Assembly (NCBI RefSeq): GCF_001984195.1
Contig: NZ_MTQN01000009.1
Span: forward strand, 1 to 64,000
Reading direction: 5' to 3'
DNA: 64,000 bases
Origin: Kribbella sp. ALI-6-A
GTDB taxonomy: Bacteria > Actinomycetota > Actinomycetes > Propionibacteriales > Kribbellaceae
Notes under the pieces: model-generated
What the model saw: only the letters and a program-made list of their open reading frames with translations
What the model was told of the DNA's origin: nothing
Databases searched by the model: none
In this document: piece after piece, positions 26,625-34,185 of the stretch
Numbering within the stretch: position 1 is the first letter of the stretch
Layout of the letters: every line of letters starts with the position of its first letter
Position numbers and translations under genes: made by a program

Positions 26625-26697
26625 AGCGGACGACCGGGTTCGAACCGGCGACCTCAACCTTGGCAAGGTTGCGCTCTACCAACTGAGCTACGTCCGC
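26625..26697 (-). tRNA. tRNA-Gly(GCC)
   Basis: 73 nt with acceptor stem GCGGACG/CGTCCGC, D-arm AGCTCAGTTGGTAGAGC, anticodon loop TTGCCAA (GCC), T-arm with TTCGAAC and discriminator T. It is the first tRNA of the minus-strand cluster and matches the copy at 33708-33780. Confidence 0.97.
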
Positions 26698-26734
26698 GTT
26701 GCGCCCGGTATGTCGTTCCCCCGGCGCGAGAAGA

Positions 26735-26762
26735 ACATTAGCTCATCGGGGCGCGAACACAA
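26735..26762 (-). promoter_or_regulatory. Probable promoter of the minus-strand tRNA cluster
   Basis: On the minus strand TTGTGT (26762-26757) is followed after 16 bases by TAATGT (26740-26735), a sigma-70-like pair about 40 bases ahead of tRNA-Gly. Assigned by consensus and position only. Confidence 0.45.
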
Positions 26763-26888
26763 AAATCGGGGTACCCCTTCGTCACCCTGTGTTCATGCCG
26801 CGATCACGCCTGAGCAGCCGAAATCCCAACGGTGTAAGACGAAACGGCGACGCACGGACTACTGTGTGGGCCGTTGGAAGGAGCAGGA

Positions 26889-27713
26889 ATGATCGTCTGG
26901 CTCAACGGGGCCGTACTGCCGGACCCGGCCGCGGCGGGGTTGTCGGCACTGGATCACGGGCTGACCACCGGTGACGGAGTGTTCGAGACGCTGAAGCTGG
27001 TGAACGGGCGGCCGTTCGCGGTGACCAAGCATCTGGAACGGCTGGTCCGCTCGGCCACCGGACTCGGTCTGCCGGCTCCGGACGTCGCCGAGGTCGAGGA
27101 CGCGATCGCGACGGTGGTCAAGGCCGACCCGGACATCGCGTTCGGCCGGCTGCGGATCACCTACACCGGCGGCGTCTCGCCGTTGTCCTCGGACCGCGGC
27201 ACGACCGGCCCGACGCTGATCGTCGCGTCGCAGGCGATCAAGCCGCCGCCCCCGAGCTCCGCGATCGTCACCGTGCCCTGGGTCCGCAACGAACGCAGCG
27301 CCGTCGCCGGCCTCAAGACCACGTCGTACGCCGAGAACGTCCGGGCGCTGGCCTACGCCAAGGAGCGCGGCGCCAGCGAGGCGATCTTCGCCAACACCGT
27401 CGGCAACCTGTGCGAAGGCACCGGTTCGAACATCTTCTGCGTGTACGACGGCGAGTTGGTCACCCCGACGCTGGAGTCCGGCGCCCTGGCCGGCGTCACC
27501 AGGGGCCTGGTGATCGCCTGGTTCGGCGCGGTCGAGCGCGACGTACCGCTGGCCAAGCTCGCCGAGGCCGACGAGATCTTCCTCACCTCGACCACCCGGG
27601 ACGTCCAGGCCATCCACCGCGCCGACGACCGCGACCTGGCCACTCCGGGCGAGGTCACCGCCGCCGTCGCGAAGGTCTTCGCGGAGCGCTCCGCCGAGGA
27701 CATCGATCCCTGA
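26889..27713 (+). CDS. pabC: Aminotransferase class IV, probably 4-amino-4-deoxychorismate lyase
   Basis: A 274-residue fold-type IV PLP enzyme. The N-terminus has DHGLTTGDGVFETLKL, and the PLP lysine is in GLKTTSYAENVRAL. The segment EGTGSNIFCVYDG and the C-terminal SGALAGVTRG are typical of PabC and relatives. PabC releases pyruvate from aminodeoxychorismate to give p-aminobenzoate for folate. A D-amino acid or branched-chain aminotransferase is the alternative. The ATG at 26889 is preceded by GGAAGGAG. Confidence 0.82.
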   Translation: MIVWLNGAVLPDPAAAGLSALDHGLTTGDGVFETLKLVNGRPFAVTKHLERLVRSATGLGLPAPDVAEVEDAIATVVKADPDIAFGRLRITYTGGVSPLSSDRGTTGPTLIVASQAIKPPPPSSAIVTVPWVRNERSAVAGLKTTSYAENVRALAYAKERGASEAIFANTVGNLCEGTGSNIFCVYDGELVTPTLESGALAGVTRGLVIAWFGAVERDVPLAKLAEADEIFLTSTTRDVQAIHRADDRDLATPGEVTAAVAKVFAERSAEDIDP

Positions 27714-27721
27714 CCACCCCT

Positions 27722-27785
27722 GGTCGATTTCGTGGGTCAACCCACTAAATCGACCGTTGGCCCACCGGAATCCGATGGGTCAACG
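27722..27785. repeat. Two adjoining palindromic hairpins
   Basis: GGTCGATTT (27722-27730) pairs with AAATCGACC (27747-27755) around an inner GTGGG/CCCAC stem. The next arms, CGTTGGCCCA and TGGGTCAACG (27755-27785), form a second hairpin. They lie just after the aminotransferase stop. They may act as terminator or be a small palindromic repeat. Confidence 0.6.
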
Positions 27786-27860
27786 GTGCATTCGACTGGC
27801 CGGCCCACGAGCTGGACGGCGCGATCCCGGACTCGCGCTCGGCCTGACCGGCACAACGAC

Positions 27861-27892
27861 AAGCCGCGCCGGTGCTCACACCGGCGCGGCTT
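27861..27892. terminator. Strong bidirectional terminator
   Basis: AAGCCGCGCCGGTG and its exact complement form a 14-bp stem with loop CTCA, between the aminotransferase gene (+) and the CGNR regulator gene (-). Confidence 0.85.
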
Positions 27893-27916
27893 GCGCGTAC
27901 GTCGTACGGGGGCCTG

Positions 27917-28477
27917 CTACTCCCCCGACGCCTTGCGGCGCTCCCGGTACGCCGCCACGTGCAGGCGGTTGCCGCAGGTCCGGGCGTCGCAGTAGCGCTT
28001 CGACCGGTTGCGGGACAGATCGATCAACGCGTCGTCACAGTCCGGCGCCTCGCAGCGCCGCAACCGCTCCCGCTCACCCGCCGAGATCACCTGGGCGAGC
28101 GCGATCCCGCACTCGACCGTGATCCGGCAGGTCAGCGACGCGCCGTCGCGTGAGTAGTGGATGTGCCACGGATGACCGTCGTGGTTGGTCAGCCGCGGCG
28201 TCGTCGTACCGCGCGCGACGATCGCGTTGATCATCGCCGCCGCCTCCGCGTCCGAACTCGTCGTGAACACCGGCGAGAACAACGGCCGCAGATCCCGGAC
28301 CTCCTGCAGATCCGTCTCGGTGAGCGTCCCGACCGCGCTGAACTCCCGCTCGTGGACGAACTTCTCCAGATCCTCGAGCGAGACCATCGTGTCGACCTGG
28401 CTGTTCGGCCCGGGCAGCGTGTTGACCAGCCGGACCAGCGTTCCGAGCGCGTGCTCGGTGTCGTGCGAGAAAGTCAC
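27917..28477 (-). CDS. CGNR zinc-finger transcriptional regulator
   Basis: A 186-residue protein. The N-terminal ABATE-type domain begins VTFSHDTEHALGTLVRLVNT. The C-terminal stress-regulator zinc finger has RRCEAPDCDDALID then SKRYCDARTCGNRLHVAAYR, showing the CxxxxC and CGNR signature. A DNA-binding role is inferred for the family. The second GTG (28477) is preferred over that at 28483 because GGAG is 8 bases upstream of it but only 2 from the first. It is followed by the terminator at 27861-27892. Confidence 0.88.
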   Translation of the reverse strand: MTFSHDTEHALGTLVRLVNTLPGPNSQVDTMVSLEDLEKFVHEREFSAVGTLTETDLQEVRDLRPLFSPVFTTSSDAEAAAMINAIVARGTTTPRLTNHDGHPWHIHYSRDGASLTCRITVECGIALAQVISAGERERLRRCEAPDCDDALIDLSRNRSKRYCDARTCGNRLHVAAYRERRKASGE

Positions 28478-28595
28478 AATCACGTCTCCAACGCGACGGG
28501 GTCTCCGTCCTGCAGCAAGAGTAGCCCGGCCGGTTTCGTACGTCGCCGTTCCATGCGCTATGGTTTCTCCCGAGCAACACGAGCAACACCCGAAC

Positions 28596-28667
28596 GGGCG
28601 ATTGGCGCAGTGGTAGCGCGCTTCGTTCACACCGAAGAGGTCACTGGTTCGAACCCAGTATCGCCCA
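28596..28667 (+). tRNA. tRNA-Val(CAC)
   Basis: 72 nt with acceptor stem GGGCGAT/ATCGCCC, D-arm GCGCAGTGGTAGCGC, anticodon loop TTCACAC (CAC), T-arm with TTCGAAC and discriminator A. Single gene, followed directly by the same kind of structured tail as the two tRNA-Val(GAC) genes. Confidence 0.97.
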
Positions 28668-28720
28668 CGAAAGCGATAGGCGACTCGTGTCCGCGGAAAG
28701 CGCGGACCGGGTCGCTTTCG
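28668..28720 (+). terminator. Structured terminator directly after tRNA-Val(CAC)
   Basis: CGAAAGCGA (28668-28676) pairs with TCGCTTTCG (28712-28720). The inner stem is GTCCGCG-GAAAG-CGCGGAC. It begins on the base after the tRNA 3' end. It is a third member of the tRNA-Val tail family. Confidence 0.7.
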
Positions 28721-28788
28721 TCATTTGTGCGCCTGCGCTGCGCTTGGCGCTAGCGGGGGCTCCGCCACCCGCACCCCCTTGGGCCATC

Positions 28789-28950
28789 GCTTCGCTCGGC
28801 CGCTGTGGCTGGCCGCCGCGATCGGGTTGGCCTTCGCTTCGCTCGGCCGCTCTGGCTGGCGTTGCGGCCGCCGGGAAGCCTTCGCTTCGCTCGGCTGCTG
28901 TGTGGCTGGGGCCGGCGTCTGCTGGCAGCCTTCGCTTCGCTCGGCCGCTC
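28789..28950. repeat. Four imperfect repeats of CTTCGCTTCGCTCGGCCGCT
   Basis: The unit occurs near 28789, 28832, 28879 and 28930, about 45-50 bp apart, in the 339-bp gene-free stretch between tRNA-Val(CAC) and the response-regulator gene. Reading frames across it are low-complexity (ERSEG-like) with no start or neighbour evidence, so I regard it as non-coding. Otherwise the stretch holds only the tRNA tail. Confidence 0.7.
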
Positions 28951-29006
28951 CGGTTGAGCCGAAGCAACCTCGCTGCCGCCTCGGCACCACAGAACCGAAG
29001 ACTTCG

Positions 29007-29627
29007 TCAGCTGGGTGGGCGGATGATGCGTTGCTCGATCGCCCGGGCCACGGCGGCGGCTCGGGTGTCCACTTCGAGTTTGGTGTAGATGTGGGACAGG
29101 TGGGACTTGACCGTCGCCTCGCTGACGAAGAGGCGGCGGGCGATTTCTCGGTTGGAGCCGCCGGTGGCGAGGTGGTTCAGGATTTCCACTTCGCGCTCGG
29201 TCAGGAGCGGGCCGGAGCGGCGGATCAGGCGGGCGGCTACGGCGGGGGCCAGGATGGTTTCGCCGCGGGCGGTGCCTCGGATGGCGCGGAACAGGTCTTC
29301 GGGCGGTGCGTCTTTCAGCAGGTAGCCCGAAGCGCCGGCGTCGATGGCGCTGGTGATGTCGGCCTCGGTGTCGTACGTCGTGAGGACGAGGACGTGCGGC
29401 GGGTCCGGGAGGGCGCGGAGGCTGGCGGTGACTTCGGCGCCGCCTGGGCCCGCGCCCAGGTTGAGGTCCATCAGTACGACGTCGGGCCGCAGGGCAGCCA
29501 CGAGTTGGACGGCGCTGTGCGCGTCGGAGCCCTCTCCCACGACGGAGAGGTCGTCCTGTCCTTCGAGAAGCGCGCGCATCCCGGCCCGCACGACGGGGTG
29601 GTCGTCGACCAGCGCGACCCTGATCAC
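29007..29627 (-). CDS. NarL/LuxR-family response regulator
   Basis: A 206-residue regulator with receiver acidic residues DDH (8-10), phospho-acceptor D54 (VLMDLNLG) and LLKDAPPED, then a GerE-type helix-turn-helix (LLTEREVEILNHLATGGSNREIA). It overlaps the histidine kinase gene by 4 bases, so the two are translated together and form a cognate pair. Targets unknown. Confidence 0.92.
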   Translation of the reverse strand: MIRVALVDDHPVVRAGMRALLEGQDDLSVVGEGSDAHSAVQLVAALRPDVVLMDLNLGAGPGGAEVTASLRALPDPPHVLVLTTYDTEADITSAIDAGASGYLLKDAPPEDLFRAIRGTARGETILAPAVAARLIRRSGPLLTEREVEILNHLATGGSNREIARRLFVSEATVKSHLSHIYTKLEVDTRAAAVARAIEQRIIRPPS

Positions 29628-30814
29628 GACGGTGCCTCGGTGGCCGGCTTCAGGGGAATCGACGCGGCGAGCGCCGTACCCTCGCCCGACTCGGTCTCCA
29701 GGATCAGCGTGCCGCCGAGCTCGCTCAATCGGTCGCGCATGCCGGACAGGCCCCGCCCGCGGTCAGGGTCGGCGGGTGAGGAGCTGGGTGTCAGGCCGCG
29801 GCCGTCGTCGCGTACGTCGAGGAATACCGCGTCCGGCTGGTAGGTCAGCGTGACGACGGCTGTTGTGGCATCGGCGTGCTCGATCACGTTGGCCAGTGCG
29901 CCACGGGCAGTACGCAGCAGAGCCGTGTCCACCTCAGGGCCGAGCGACACCGGTGTCCCATGCACCTGGACGCGGATGTCGACGCCGCTCGCCGCCGCAA
30001 GCCGCGCACATGTCTGCTGAAGCGCACCCGGCAGTGCAGGCCGGCCGGAGCCGGCCAACTCCGCCGGAGCCAGGTCCCTCACCACTCGTCGTACCTCGTC
30101 CAACGCGTCCCGAGCGGTCCCCGCCGCCTGCGCCGCATGCTCACGGGCGGCAGCTGGACGGTCGGCCCACTCGCGTTCCGCCGCCTGCAGAAGCAGGTTG
30201 ATGCTGGACAGCCCCTGAGCGACGCTGTCATGCAGCTCCCGCGACAGTCGCGCCCGCTCGGCCAGCGCACCTGCCTGGTGCTGAGCGTCGGCCAGGTCGC
30301 CTTGCGTCGCATGGAGGTCGTCCAACAGCAGTTGCCGCGCCACCGCATCCCGCTCCAGGGCCCGGTACGCCCCAACGCACAGTACGGCGATACACGCCGG
30401 CCCCAGCACGATCGTCGGATCGAGCCGCTCCGCCATCCGGGTCCACTGCACCACCACGGTGACCACCATGCCGGCGACCACGGCACAGGCCGGCCGGAAC
30501 GCCAGCACCCGCAGCGCGACAAACGACAGCGGCACCGCGCACCACGCGAACGAAGGCGCGAGCAGCACCAGCCCGAACCACACCACGACCAGCAACGCGA
30601 GCCACAACGGGCCAGGGAGCACCGCCCACGCGGCGTACGTCGCCAGCAGCGCCAGGGCGCCCGCGATCATCCACGGGGCCTGGTCGCCGAACCCGTGACC
30701 AGTCAGGTAGCGGACCGCGGAGGCGAGCACGAGGACGACGAACGTCGTGTGCAGCGCCTTCAGCAGCCCGCCGGCCTGGCCGAGCACGGCGGCTGGTGCG
30801 GGTGAAGTCGTCAT
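29624..30814 (-). CDS. Sensor histidine kinase (HisKA_3 type)
   Basis: A 396-residue kinase. Five to six membrane helices lie in residues 20-150. A coiled linker leads to the dimerisation motif SRELHDSVAQGLSSINLLLQ with phospho-His 195. The ATP domain contains DDGRGLTPSSS and GRGLSGMRDRLSELGG. There is no large external domain, so it may sense within the membrane. The ATG at 30814 (MTTSPAPAAV) is preferred because the longer reading is rich in unrelated basic sequence. Confidence 0.9.
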   Translation of the reverse strand: MTTSPAPAAVLGQAGGLLKALHTTFVVLVLASAVRYLTGHGFGDQAPWMIAGALALLATYAAWAVLPGPLWLALLVVVWFGLVLLAPSFAWCAVPLSFVALRVLAFRPACAVVAGMVVTVVVQWTRMAERLDPTIVLGPACIAVLCVGAYRALERDAVARQLLLDDLHATQGDLADAQHQAGALAERARLSRELHDSVAQGLSSINLLLQAAEREWADRPAAAREHAAQAAGTARDALDEVRRVVRDLAPAELAGSGRPALPGALQQTCARLAAASGVDIRVQVHGTPVSLGPEVDTALLRTARGALANVIEHADATTAVVTLTYQPDAVFLDVRDDGRGLTPSSSPADPDRGRGLSGMRDRLSELGGTLILETESGEGTALAASIPLKPATEAPS

Positions 30815-30959
30815 GTTCTGCCGATGGTAGGCCGGGCACGCCCGCTTCTGAATCATCCGATCGGCTATCGCGCGGTGGCCGAACTCCCGTCGTCCGTACC
30901 GTTGCCACGGACCAGGCTGGAAGAGATCCAGAAACCCTTCCAGTGCAAAGAGGTTCCCG

Positions 30960-31913
30960 ATGTCCGTCCGCTCCCTGTGCACCGCCCTCGTGCTGTCCGT
31001 CGCCCTGACCGGGGTCGTCGTCCCCACCGCATCCGCCCGGCCCGCGAGCTACGAACTGCCGGGCGATCCCGGCGGGTCGAAGTTCGAGGGCATCGGGTAC
31101 GACGCCCACGCGCAGCGCTACTACGTCTCGGAGACCACCGGCGGCGAGATCCACCGCGGCTCGCTGCGCTCCGCGGCAGCGACCGAGTGGCTGGCCGGCG
31201 ACGGTACGGACCAGCGCTGGACGGCCCGCGGCGTCACCGTCGACGCGCACGGCCGCGTGTACGTCGCGGGCGGCCCGAACGGCATCGACCACCCGGGCGC
31301 TCCGGATCTCTGGGTCTACGACCGCGCCGGGAAGCTGCTCGCGGCGCTGCGGACCGGCGTACCGAACGCGTTCCTCAACGACCTGGTGATCGGGCCGGAC
31401 GGAGCGGCGTACGTGACGAACTCGAACGCGCCGCAGGTGTTCCGGGTCGCTGAACGGCACGGCCGCTGGACCATCCGGACCTGGGCCGACGCGACGGCGA
31501 CGATCCCCACCCAGGCGGGCTTCAATCTCGGTGGGATCGTCCTGTCGCCGGACCGGACCGCGGTGATCGTGGCCCAGGGCAACGTCGGCAAGCTCTGGCG
31601 GTTCTCGCTGCGGACCGGCACCGTGTCGGCTGTGAACATCGGTTCGGCGGACCTCGTCAACGCGGACGGTCTCGTCCAGGACGGTCGCACGCTGTGGGTG
31701 GTGCGCAACTTCTCGAAGGTGCTGAGCACGCTCCGGCTGACGCCGGACGGACGCACCGCGCGACTCGTCGCCGCGACTCCCACCGATCCGGACCGCGTGC
31801 TCACCACCGCGAAGCTCGCGCAGGGCAGACTGCTTCTGGTCGACAGCAAGTTCGACGAGGCGACCGCGACCCCGCCGTACCAGGTCGTCACGCTGACCCC
31901 GCCGCGCCGATGA
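30960..31913 (+). CDS. Secreted SMP-30/gluconolactonase-like beta-propeller protein
   Basis: A 317-residue protein with a clear signal peptide (1-27, ending TASARPA) and repeated beta-propeller segments: GIGYDAHAQRYYVSETTGG, VTVDAHGRVYVAGG, DLVIGPDGAAYVTNS, GIVLSPDRTAVIVAQG. These are typical of SMP-30-like or NHL-like propellers. It is exported, with no anchor. The substrate, if it is an enzyme, is unknown. Its stop overlaps the ankyrin lipoprotein start by ATGA, suggesting a joint role. Confidence 0.8.
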   Translation: MSVRSLCTALVLSVALTGVVVPTASARPASYELPGDPGGSKFEGIGYDAHAQRYYVSETTGGEIHRGSLRSAAATEWLAGDGTDQRWTARGVTVDAHGRVYVAGGPNGIDHPGAPDLWVYDRAGKLLAALRTGVPNAFLNDLVIGPDGAAYVTNSNAPQVFRVAERHGRWTIRTWADATATIPTQAGFNLGGIVLSPDRTAVIVAQGNVGKLWRFSLRTGTVSAVNIGSADLVNADGLVQDGRTLWVVRNFSKVLSTLRLTPDGRTARLVAATPTDPDRVLTTAKLAQGRLLLVDSKFDEATATPPYQVVTLTPPRR

Positions 31914-33148
31914 AGGTCTTCCGCGCACTGTCGCTGGCTACGGTCGCGGTGTCGATGGTCGGTGCCTGCTCGGCCACCGACGCCGCACCACCGTCCGCGG
32001 CGACGTCACCGACGACGTCCACGTCCCCGACCCCGAGGCTCACCGTGCCGACAGCAACCGCTCTGGACCAACAGCTCATCGCCTCCGCCTGGAAGAACGA
32101 CGTCGAGGCCGCGCGCCGGCTGATCACCGCCGGCGCGGACGTCAACGCGGTCGACAAGACCGTGCAGAGCGCCTTCCTGATCGCCGCCAGCGAGGGGTAC
32201 GTCGAGCTGCTCGACCTCACGCTCGAGCACGGAGCCGATATCCGGAGCCTCGACAGCTATCGCGGCACCGCGCTGATCCGCGCCGCCGAGCGTGGTCACG
32301 CCGCCGTGGTCAGCCGGCTGCTCCGGGCCGGGGTGACGGTGGATCACGTGAACAATCTCGGCTGGACCGCGCTGCACGAGGCCGTCCTGCTGGGCAAGGA
32401 CACGCCGCAGTACGTCGAGACCGTGCGGCTTCTCGTCGCTGCCGGGGCCGACCGCGCGAAGCCGGCCGAGCGCGACGGCGTCACGCCGGTACAGGGCGCT
32501 CGGAAGCTCGGCCAGAACGCCGTGAGTGCCGTACTGGAGGCTGAACCCCCGAACTCCCCCGCGGCCGCGCTGCTCGCGGCGGCGACCTCGGGCGACGCGA
32601 ACCAGGCAGCCGCGGCGCTGGCCGCCGGTGCGCCGGTCGAGTCGGCCGACAGCAACCGCCGTACGGCGCTCCTGCTGGCGTCGTTGAACGATCGCGTCGA
32701 GGTCGCTCGCATGCTGGTCGCGCTCGGCGCGGACCCGGATGCTCAGGACGACCGGCGGGACTCCGCGTGGCTTGTCACGGGAGTCACGGGCAGCGTCGCG
32801 ATGCTCGAGACTCTTCTGCCGGCGCAGCCGGATCTCACCCTGCGGAATCGGTTCGGGGGCGTCTCGGTGATTCCCGCGAGCGAACGCGGCCACGTCGAGT
32901 ACGTCCGGCGCGTCGTCCGGACCGGGATCGACGTCAACCACGTCAACGACCTCGGCTGGACCGCTCTGCTGGAGGCAGTGATCCTCGGCAAGGGCACCGA
33001 GCCCTGGCAGCAGATCGTCCGCATCCTCCTCACGGCCGGCGCCGACCCGTCCCGGCCCGACAAGGACGGCGTCACTCCCCTCCAGCACGCCCAGCAACGC
33101 GGGTATTCGGAGATCGCCGGCATCCTGCGCGCGGCCGGAGCGCGCTGA
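31910..33148 (+). CDS. Ankyrin-repeat lipoprotein
   Basis: A 412-residue protein. The signal peptide ends in a lipobox VGAC (C20), followed by a Ser/Thr/Pro linker. About ten ankyrin-like repeats then follow in two blocks (60-220 and 230-412), for example AARRLITAGADVNAVD, GWTALHEAVLLG, ARMLVALGADPDAQDD and GWTALLEAVILG. The two blocks resemble each other, pointing to an internal duplication. An exported ankyrin protein is likely a binding partner for a secreted protein. The gene is coupled to the SMP-30-like gene by a 4-base overlap. Confidence 0.85.
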   Translation: MKVFRALSLATVAVSMVGACSATDAAPPSAATSPTTSTSPTPRLTVPTATALDQQLIASAWKNDVEAARRLITAGADVNAVDKTVQSAFLIAASEGYVELLDLTLEHGADIRSLDSYRGTALIRAAERGHAAVVSRLLRAGVTVDHVNNLGWTALHEAVLLGKDTPQYVETVRLLVAAGADRAKPAERDGVTPVQGARKLGQNAVSAVLEAEPPNSPAAALLAAATSGDANQAAAALAAGAPVESADSNRRTALLLASLNDRVEVARMLVALGADPDAQDDRRDSAWLVTGVTGSVAMLETLLPAQPDLTLRNRFGGVSVIPASERGHVEYVRRVVRTGIDVNHVNDLGWTALLEAVILGKGTEPWQQIVRILLTAGADPSRPDKDGVTPLQHAQQRGYSEIAGILRAAGAR

Positions 33149-33158
33149 CCGCCGCGGG

Positions 33159-33611
33159 TCAGGTCAACCACTGGCCGTTCAGCATCAGGTCGCGGTTCTC
33201 GAGTTCGTTGGCTTCGCGCCAGGACTGGATCCTGGTGGGCGTGACCTCGAAGTACGGGTACGTCGCTTTGATGGTTCTGGGGTCGAAGCCTGTGTGCTCG
33301 GCGAAGGCGTCGGCCTGCTCCTCGGTGGGCGTGATGACGACGGCCGTGCCGGTGACGAGAACGACGTCTCGGGTGTGGCCGATCGCGAGGTGGAGCTGGG
33401 GATTGGACTGCAGATTCAGGCTGGTCGGGTTCTTCGAGGCGGTCGACAGGATGAGGGTGCTGCCGGTCCAGAGGAACGACAGCGGGACCAGGTACGGCGT
33501 ACCGTCGGGCGAGGCCGTGGCGACCCATGCGTCGACGTCGGTCGCCAGCCGCTGGAGGGCGTTTTCGACGCGAATGGCAAGGGGGCGCGCGGGTGGCGGA
33601 GGGTTGCTCAT
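33159..33611 (-). CDS. Pyridoxamine 5'-phosphate oxidase-fold (PPOX) protein
   Basis: A 150-residue split-barrel flavin/F420-binding protein. It has DAWVATASPDGTPYLVPLSF, LILSTASKNPTSLNLQ and DVVLVTGTAVVIT, the usual strands of the small PPOX class. Several actinobacterial members use F420 rather than FMN; which cofactor applies is not certain here. The ATG at 33611 is used; a GTG two codons upstream is possible. Substrate unknown. Confidence 0.82.
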   Translation of the reverse strand: MSNPPPPARPLAIRVENALQRLATDVDAWVATASPDGTPYLVPLSFLWTGSTLILSTASKNPTSLNLQSNPQLHLAIGHTRDVVLVTGTAVVITPTEEQADAFAEHTGFDPRTIKATYPYFEVTPTRIQSWREANELENRDLMLNGQWLT

Positions 33612-33707
33612 CGTCACATTGTCGCGGGGCGAATCTGATTTTTCTTCCGCGCCGGGAATGCGCTACTGTTCTGCTCTCGCAGGGAGCGAAAAGCTCGCGG
33701 CGAGAGT

Positions 33708-33780
33708 GCGGACGTAGCTCAGTTGGTAGAGCGCAACCTTGCCAAGGTTGAGGTCGCCGGTTCGAACCCGGTCGTCCGCT
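33708..33780 (+). tRNA. tRNA-Gly(GCC)
   Basis: 73 nt, identical in sequence to the copy at 26625-26697. Acceptor GCGGACG/CGTCCGC, anticodon loop TTGCCAA. A weak TACTGT -10-like element lies at 33664-33669. It is the first tRNA of the plus-strand cluster. Confidence 0.97.
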
Positions 33781-33809
33781 CGGAAGAGGTCAGCAGGCTG
33801 AGACTCTGT

Positions 33810-33880
33810 GGTGGAGTGGCCGAGAGGCGAGGCAACGGCCTGCAAAGCCGTGTACACGGGTTCGAATCCCGTCTCCACCT
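33810..33880 (+). tRNA. tRNA-Cys(GCA)
   Basis: 71 nt, the same sequence as the copy at 26521-26591, with anticodon loop CTGCAAA and acceptor stem GGTGGAG/CTCCACC. The spacer of 29 bases from tRNA-Gly is unrelated to the corresponding spacer in the other cluster. Confidence 0.97.
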
Positions 33881-33910
33881 CGTGTGAATCCCCTTGAGAA
33901 CTCCATACCT

Positions 33911-33982
33911 GGACGATTGGCGCAGCGGTAGCGCGCTTCCCTGACACGGAAGAGGTCACTGGTTCGATCCCAGTATCGTCCA
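33911..33982 (+). tRNA. tRNA-Val(GAC)
   Basis: 72 nt, identical to the copy at 26418-26489, anticodon loop CTGACAC. It is followed by the same structured tail and about 100 bases more of sequence shared with the inverted copy. Confidence 0.97.
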
Positions 33983-33984
33983 CG

Positions 33985-34037
33985 CGAAAGCGATGGGCGA
34001 CTCGTGTCCGCGGAGAGCGCGGACCGGGTCGCTTTCG
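33985..34037 (+). terminator. Structured terminator after tRNA-Val(GAC)
   Basis: CGAAAGCGA pairs with TCGCTTTCG (34029-34037), enclosing GTCCGCG-GAGAG-CGCGGAC. It is the third copy of the tRNA-Val tail hairpin. The next ~100 bases to about 34130 match the inverted copy at 26260-26360 and hold no gene. Confidence 0.7.
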
Positions 34038-34185
34038 TCATTTGTGCGCCTGCGCTTCGCTTGGCGCGTTGTGGGGGCTTCGCCACCCACACCCCCTCCG
34101 GCTGTGGCCGGGGTGCGCTGCTGGGGGCGTGACCGGGCCTTAACCCGTAGAACTTATCGATGGGTGGCTGTTTCAATCTGTCGGC

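Noticed and set aside
28789..28950. A CRISPR array
   Set aside because: The repeat unit is short and imperfect, the spacers are not of uniform length and no cas genes are present.
28641..28990. A minus-strand ERSEG-repeat protein
   Set aside because: The frame lies entirely over the CTTCGCTTCGCT DNA repeats, has no ribosome binding site and reads low-complexity in more than one frame.
28725..29843. A 372-codon plus-strand frame over the repeat stretch and response regulator
   Set aside because: It runs through low-complexity repeats and antisense to a well-defined receiver/HTH gene.
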